Below, one piece after another: positions 61,247 through 64,000 of a DNA stretch of 64,000 nt. A model generated the notes under the pieces. The model made no database searches. It was not told the origin of the DNA and worked only from the letters and a program-made list of their open reading frames with translations. This DNA comes from Spirochaetaceae bacterium (GTDB lineage Bacteria > Spirochaetota > Spirochaetia > Treponematales > Treponemataceae), in contig JAFZVC010000027.1 of the NCBI GenBank assembly GCA_017618015.1, positions 86,699-150,698 of the forward strand. Direction: 5' to 3'. The translations under genes were made by a program, and so were the position numbers. Each line of letters opens with the position of its first letter. The stretch's first letter is position 1.

Positions 61247-61275
61247 ATTATATCATCTTACTACACATAATACAA
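61247..61275 (-). promoter_or_regulatory. Promoter of the toxin mRNA
   Basis: On the minus strand TTGTAT (61270-61275), 17-bp spacer, TATAAT (61247-61252); predicted start near 61240, giving an 84-base leader before the toxin ATG. Confidence 0.75.
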
Positions 61276-61310
61276 GTAAAAAAACAGCTAATTCCTCATA
61301 TATTTTACTA

Positions 61311-61339
61311 TTGCGCCAGTTCAAAAACTGCCGTAGACT
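61311..61339 (+). promoter_or_regulatory. Cassette promoter, variant with a leader (TTGCGC-17 bp-TAGACT)
   Basis: TTGCGC 61311-61316, 17 bp, TAGACT 61334-61339. Here the +1 codon is ATA instead of ATG, and the gene instead starts 46 bases later at ATG 61392 with AAGGAA. A 17-codon frame from ATG 61342 ends on the start codon of that gene (ATGA). Confidence 0.6.
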
Positions 61340-61391
61340 GGATGTATAATCGGTTTGGATTTAATTGGAATGAACATAAGGAAATAACGGC

Positions 61392-62027
61392 ATGATAAGA
61401 AGAAATAAATTTATAGTCTTTACGATGTTGTTAAGCATACATTTTACAAGCCTGTTCTCCCAAAGTTTAGAAGAAATAGAAAAGGTCTTCCCTAACCTAT
61501 CTGGAAAAGAGCAGGTCGACACTCTTTTAGAATTGTACACCGACAAACCATCTTTCGGAAGAAGGACACAGTTTGCTAAATTTGTGCATATAATCATAGG
61601 AAAACCAGATGCCACTCGTGAATATATATTGGAAAAACTAAAAAACACGAAACCTGTACCATATCAACAATCTCCGTGTGATTTTGAGATACTCATTACG
61701 ATTCTTGAAGAAGCAAGGGGGAAAATTCAAACTTATCACTTCTTTGAATCAATTGAAGATTATAATAATACTGTGTATGAACTTTATAAAGAAAAAATGG
61801 ATGAGTACCTTAACGCATACAAAGTTATCGATATTAGGTACACAATGCTTCTAGATTATTTATGCTCTATAGATAATAGTAAAAGACATATAACGACCCT
61901 TGAGGATTTGCCTGCTCTTTTAGAGAAATTAACCTCCCAGGGATATGAAGAATTAACTATAAACTCCGATTTAATCAAAAGTCGCAAATACTATTACGAT
62001 ACGTATGGATGGACATTTGAGGATTAG
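61392..62027 (+). CDS. Exported island protein, unknown function
   Basis: A 211-residue protein with a signal peptide (MIRRNKFIVFTMLLSIHFTSLFSQ). The mature part is helical and charged (LEEIEKVFPNLSGKEQVDTLLELYTDK; YILEKLKNTKPVPYQQSPCDFEILITILEEARG) and ends with a block typical of small island proteins (LPALLEKLTSQGYEELTIN). I do not recognise the family. Start ATG 61392 has AAGGAA eight bases upstream. As in its neighbours, export suggests action outside the cytoplasm; immunity is a guess. Confidence 0.6.
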   Translation: MIRRNKFIVFTMLLSIHFTSLFSQSLEEIEKVFPNLSGKEQVDTLLELYTDKPSFGRRTQFAKFVHIIIGKPDATREYILEKLKNTKPVPYQQSPCDFEILITILEEARGKIQTYHFFESIEDYNNTVYELYKEKMDEYLNAYKVIDIRYTMLLDYLCSIDNSKRHITTLEDLPALLEKLTSQGYEELTINSDLIKSRKYYYDTYGWTFED

Positions 62028-62179
62028 AAAAAACTTTTGTATTGTGAGTTATTTACGTTAGTTTATACTTTTTTTAAAAACACATCACAAAAAGGTGGCA
62101 ATATCAGAATTTGGACAACGTAAGAAAAGCTATCAGGCCTGTTGTGAGCAGACTCTGTGCTACGTAAGGAAACTACCCC

Positions 62180-62208
62180 TTGCGCCTGCAGCTTTTCTAC
62201 CGTAGACT
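62180..62208 (+). promoter_or_regulatory. Cassette promoter (TTGCGC-17 bp-TAGACT)
   Basis: TTGCGC 62180-62185, 17 bp, TAGACT 62203-62208, then six bases and ATG at 62215. That ATG opens a 40-codon frame which is not the frame of the following gene (TTG 62255). The bases between (about 62222-62254) look like the remains of a toxin end (GGATATTAG, as at 24700-24708). Confidence 0.6.
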
Positions 62209-62254
62209 GGATGTATGGCTGTTTTGACAGAATTACACAAAAAAAGGATATTAG

Positions 62255-62578
62255 TTGATAATGAGTATGTATGTTGTTCTCGGTTTTGCTGTAATTGTTT
62301 TTATTCTCTTTTTATGTCGTTACATTATAGAAAATAAAATTATTAAAAAACTTCGCGAAATGAATGGAGGAGTTGAGCATCCTCTTTATAGCAAAGATGG
62401 GATAACCATAAATACACACAATGCAGAATACCAGGACTTTTTGATTGACATCGAAGGAGAGGATGATCTGGAATTAAAGCGACTGAAAATTTATAATATA
62501 ATTTTTTTTAGAATTACAATAGCAGCCATGATAATAACATTTATAATGGCTGCTATTTATTCATGTACAAATAAGTAG
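62255..62578 (+). CDS. Small membrane protein, orphan paralog of the Rhs immunity candidate
   Basis: A 107-residue protein that closely matches that at 24709-25032: same length, two membrane segments, KLREMNGGVEHPLYSKDGI in the middle, acidic stretch with DDLELKRLKI, and the same SCTNK end. The sequence just before the start (AGGATATTAGTTGATAATGA) is also shared. Since it no longer follows a toxin gene, it looks like an orphan immunity gene kept alone. TTG 62255 or ATG 62261 is the start. Confidence 0.68.
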   Translation: MIMSMYVVLGFAVIVFILFLCRYIIENKIIKKLREMNGGVEHPLYSKDGITINTHNAEYQDFLIDIEGEDDLELKRLKIYNIIFFRITIAAMIITFIMAAIYSCTNK

Positions 62579-62586
62579 GTTTTAAC

Positions 62587-62615
62587 TTGCTTTCCCTCAT
62601 TTCCTGCCGTAGACT
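62587..62615 (+). promoter_or_regulatory. Cassette promoter (TTGCTT-17 bp-TAGACT)
   Basis: TTGCTT 62587-62592, 17 bp, TAGACT 62610-62615, six bases, then ATG 62622. Confidence 0.6.
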
Positions 62616-62621
62616 GTAGGC

Positions 62622-62870
62622 ATGGGAAAGGTTGTTCCGCACGGATTCGGACACAGCTCCGGGCTAGGCGTGGCAAGGCATGACGGCAGTTTTCTCTTTG
62701 TTTTATTTCCTCTCGCAACTGCGCAAAACGCAGTTGCGCAAGGAAACGTGCAAGTTCTGGTCGGTAAATATGGAATTAGTGAGAGTTCGTACTTCTATAA
62801 GTATGAGCTACCTGAATTATATAATAATCCAAATGTAACTTCCATCAACTTTGTCAACGTTGGTAGGTGA
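62622..62870 (+). CDS. Rhs remnant: core scrap joined to a toxin C-terminal end
   Basis: An 82-residue frame. Residues 36-42 (NAVAQGN) lie in DNA sharing CGCAGTTGCGCAAGGAAAC (62729-62747) with the rhs fragment at 23853-23871, where it encodes SAVAQGN of the core. After that comes a short tail (VLVGKYGISESSYFYKYELP, ending INFVNVGR) unrelated to the first Rhs tip, probably the end of a different toxin. Residues 1-35 have no recognised similarity. A ten-pair hairpin (62713-62738) lies in the core scrap. It overlaps the next small gene, as a toxin overlaps its immunity gene. Probably a non-functional leftover or a recombination donor. Confidence 0.5.
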   Translation: MGKVVPHGFGHSSGLGVARHDGSFLFVLFPLATAQNAVAQGNVQVLVGKYGISESSYFYKYELPELYNNPNVTSINFVNVGR

Positions 62871-63199
62871 TGAATATGTTTGAAGAATTGATTCAACCAG
62901 TAAAAACATATACAGGATGGGATGAGTCTAAAATCCCAATCCAAAACATTGAAAAAGTTGAAAAACTTTTTGGGGAAAAAACAGCAAAAAAGGTAATAGA
63001 ACTAAAACAACATTTTTTCGAGTATAAAGTATATAAAAGTCTATATGAAATTGATAAAGAAAATGTTAACTGGATGTTAATGAAGTCTGATGTACAGTCT
63101 GCTTTTTTAAAAAAATATCCACAATGTTGTCAAGAATTGATTGAAATTTTTTGGTGGGCATATTCTTTTTTTGTATGGAAAGAAGGAAGAATTTACTGA
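62867..63199 (+). CDS. Candidate orphan immunity protein
   Basis: A 109-110-residue soluble, helical protein (MFEELIQPVKTYTGWDESKI, KVEKLFGEKTAKKVIELKQHFFEY, SAFLKKYPQCCQELIEIFWWAYSFFVW). No signal peptide or membrane span is certain. GTG 62867 or ATG 62870 starts it, overlapping the stop of the toxin remnant (TGATG). The location directly behind a toxin end is the reason for calling it a candidate immunity protein; I do not recognise the family. Confidence 0.55.
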   Translation: MMNMFEELIQPVKTYTGWDESKIPIQNIEKVEKLFGEKTAKKVIELKQHFFEYKVYKSLYEIDKENVNWMLMKSDVQSAFLKKYPQCCQELIEIFWWAYSFFVWKEGRIY

Positions 63200-63327
63200 G
63201 ATGGAAACATGCAATCGCAAACTGATTTGTCTTTATACTGAGCATGATGTTTAACAGAATTGTTTATTCTAAATTATGAAGACTTAGAACCCATTAAATC
63301 ATTAGTTTTATCAAATAGGTGAAATAT

Positions 63328-63480
63328 ATGACTGACTTGAGAGATGGAGACATATTAATAAACAATATCGAAATATCTATTCATAGTTGTTTATCATTTG
63401 TTTTAGAAAAAACAGCAAAATTAACTAAAACAGTTAGGGATATTAATAATTATAAACATTTATTCTGTAATGATGTATAA
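63328..63480 (+). CDS. Small unknown protein in the orphan array
   Basis: A 50-residue frame (MTDLRDGDILINNIEISIHS onwards) with GGTGA seven bases before the ATG and an 11-base overlap with the next gene (out of frame). No motif. It may be the end of another toxin lost in part. The preceding gap (63200-63327) shows no promoter or gene I can support. Confidence 0.35.
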   Translation: MTDLRDGDILINNIEISIHSCLSFVLEKTAKLTKTVRDINNYKHLFCNDV

Positions 63481-63751
63481 TTTTGAATATATGCGAATTA
63501 ATTCGATAAGTGATCTAAAAAAAATTCTAACAGAGATAGCTCAAAAAGAAAAGGACGGGAAATTTGTCCAGATACAAAATAAGAATGATTTATTTTGTAC
63601 AAAAGTAAATTCTAAGAAAATTCTGGATGAAAAGAAATTTCCAGATTTTATACGATACTATTTTAAGGATTTAGAAAACAAAGACACATATTTATTATCT
63701 GTAGAAACATATCATGGAATAGGTGGTGAAATAAAAAAACTTGATGAATAA
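63470..63751 (+). CDS. Small unknown protein, possible immunity protein
   Basis: A 93-residue soluble protein (INSISDLKKILTEIAQKEKD, then FVQIQNKNDLFCTKV and FPDFIRYYFKDLENKDTYLLS). Layout resembles small single-domain immunity proteins of polymorphic toxin loci but no family is recognised. It starts within the end of the 50-residue frame, again in a toxin-then-immunity style overlap. Confidence 0.5.
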   Translation: MMYNFEYMRINSISDLKKILTEIAQKEKDGKFVQIQNKNDLFCTKVNSKKILDEKKFPDFIRYYFKDLENKDTYLLSVETYHGIGGEIKKLDE

Positions 63752-63770
63752 TCAATAATTTCAAACATTG

Positions 63771-63863
63771 CCCCGGTGAGCGATTGGAGCCGCGCCTTTA
63801 GGCGTTCGGGAGCGAGTGAAACGAGCGGACGAATGGAGCGCATCGACGCGGAACGGCGGAAAG
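63771..63863 (+). repeat. GC-rich repeat, copy 4
   Basis: Starts CCCCGGTGAGCGATTGGAGC, as the repeat at 26131 with one base difference, and continues with GAGCG/CGCTC-type inverted bits. It closes the second array just as copy 2 closes the first island, and adjoins the IS element end. Confidence 0.6.
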
Positions 63864-64000
63864 TGAACTGAACCCATTTTATTGGACATTATTATGCTAC
63901 CATACTTTGTAGCCGGACTTCAAACGGAGTCCGATAGTCCAAAACACTTGAGTCACGCTCATAATTGAAATAATGAATGTAAGACTCAAGCTGCTCGAAG
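63864..64000 (-). mobile_element. IS3 family (IS150-like) insertion sequence, right end only
   Basis: The terminal sequence TGAACTGAACCC followed by ATTTTATTGGACA (63864-63888) has the layout of IS150-group inverted repeats (TGnACTGAnCCC to TTGGACA). The transposase C-terminus reads leftward into it. The other end is beyond the window. Confidence 0.8.
63892..64000 (-). CDS. IS3 family transposase, C-terminal end (partial)
   Basis: The last 35 residues are visible: FEQLESYIHYFNYERDSSVL and DYRTPFEVRLQSMVA, the standard end of the rve integrase domain of IS3-family OrfB. The stop TAA is at 63892-63894. The catalytic DDE residues lie outside the window. Confidence 0.82.
   Translation of the reverse strand, partial: FEQLESYIHYFNYERDSSVLDYRTPFEVRLQSMVA

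Noticed and set aside
1..64000. CRISPR array
   Set aside because: No run of regularly spaced identical short repeats and no cas gene was seen.

Overview
The window looks like the chromosome of a host-associated or rumen-type Treponema (Spirochaetota). This rests on the many lipoproteins with spirochaete-style lipoboxes, a fused cyclophilin-FKBP lipoprotein, treponeme-type TPR proteins, moderate GC content and gene order; no rRNA or other species marker is present, so the genus is an inference. Most of the window is housekeeping DNA, with two accessory islands at about 22.6-26.3 kb and 60.0-64.0 kb.

Layout. 1-12.4 kb: the start of an Hsp70 substrate-binding-domain protein (cut by the edge), a TPR protein with a degenerate Mrr-like tail, rsmG, one CAT-anticodon tRNA, the cyclophilin-FKBP lipoprotein, and the conserved rpmH-rnpA-yidD-yidC-jag cluster (dnaA is not next to it), then a PrsW-like protease, a SlyD-like FKBP, YgiQ and a NifU-type protein. 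12.5-18.8 kb: a glycosyltransferase/acyltransferase/membrane-protein operon on the plus strand, and a frameshifted GH2 beta-galactosidase. 18.9-31.5 kb: an operon that was probably ftsK-AI-2E transporter-radical SAM, now split by a 3.7 kb Rhs toxin/immunity island, followed by a lipoprotein, rsmE and an RluA enzyme. 31.6-47.8 kb: a long minus-strand run with an FAD oxidoreductase-HAD fusion, phosphoesterase, MBL hydrolase, RNA-binding protein, UPF0158-GNAT fusion, FGE-like lipoprotein, ClpP, MazG, Pth, proA-proB-proC, and an Lrp regulator with its aminotransferase. 47.9-60 kb: a chemoreceptor, a single-chain ECF transporter (A-A'-T), NUDIX, HrpB, a GntR-ABC operon, and an amino-acid ABC transporter whose binding protein is circularly permuted.

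The two islands belong together. They share a pair of paralogous small membrane proteins (putative immunity proteins), a pair of related secreted proteins, pieces of the same Rhs core, and a repeated promoter module. That module has TTG-N3, a 17-bp spacer, a -10 of TAGACT or TAAAAT, and in five of six copies an ATG placed exactly where transcription should start. I read the region at 60-64 kb as an array of orphan toxin remnants and immunity genes that complements the truncated Rhs locus at 23.6 kb. Inside that array is a compact candidate type I toxin-antitoxin locus: a 32-residue hydrophobic peptide on the minus strand facing a roughly 85-nt RNA on the plus strand, each with a clear promoter. 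The right edge runs into an IS3/IS150-family element.

The most notable observations are the circularly permuted binding protein, the type I toxin-antitoxin candidate, the leaderless cassette promoter, the 25-bp direct repeat marking the Rhs island insertion at the 3' end of ftsK, and the single-polypeptide ECF module. All functional statements are from reading the sequence; no database search was run.
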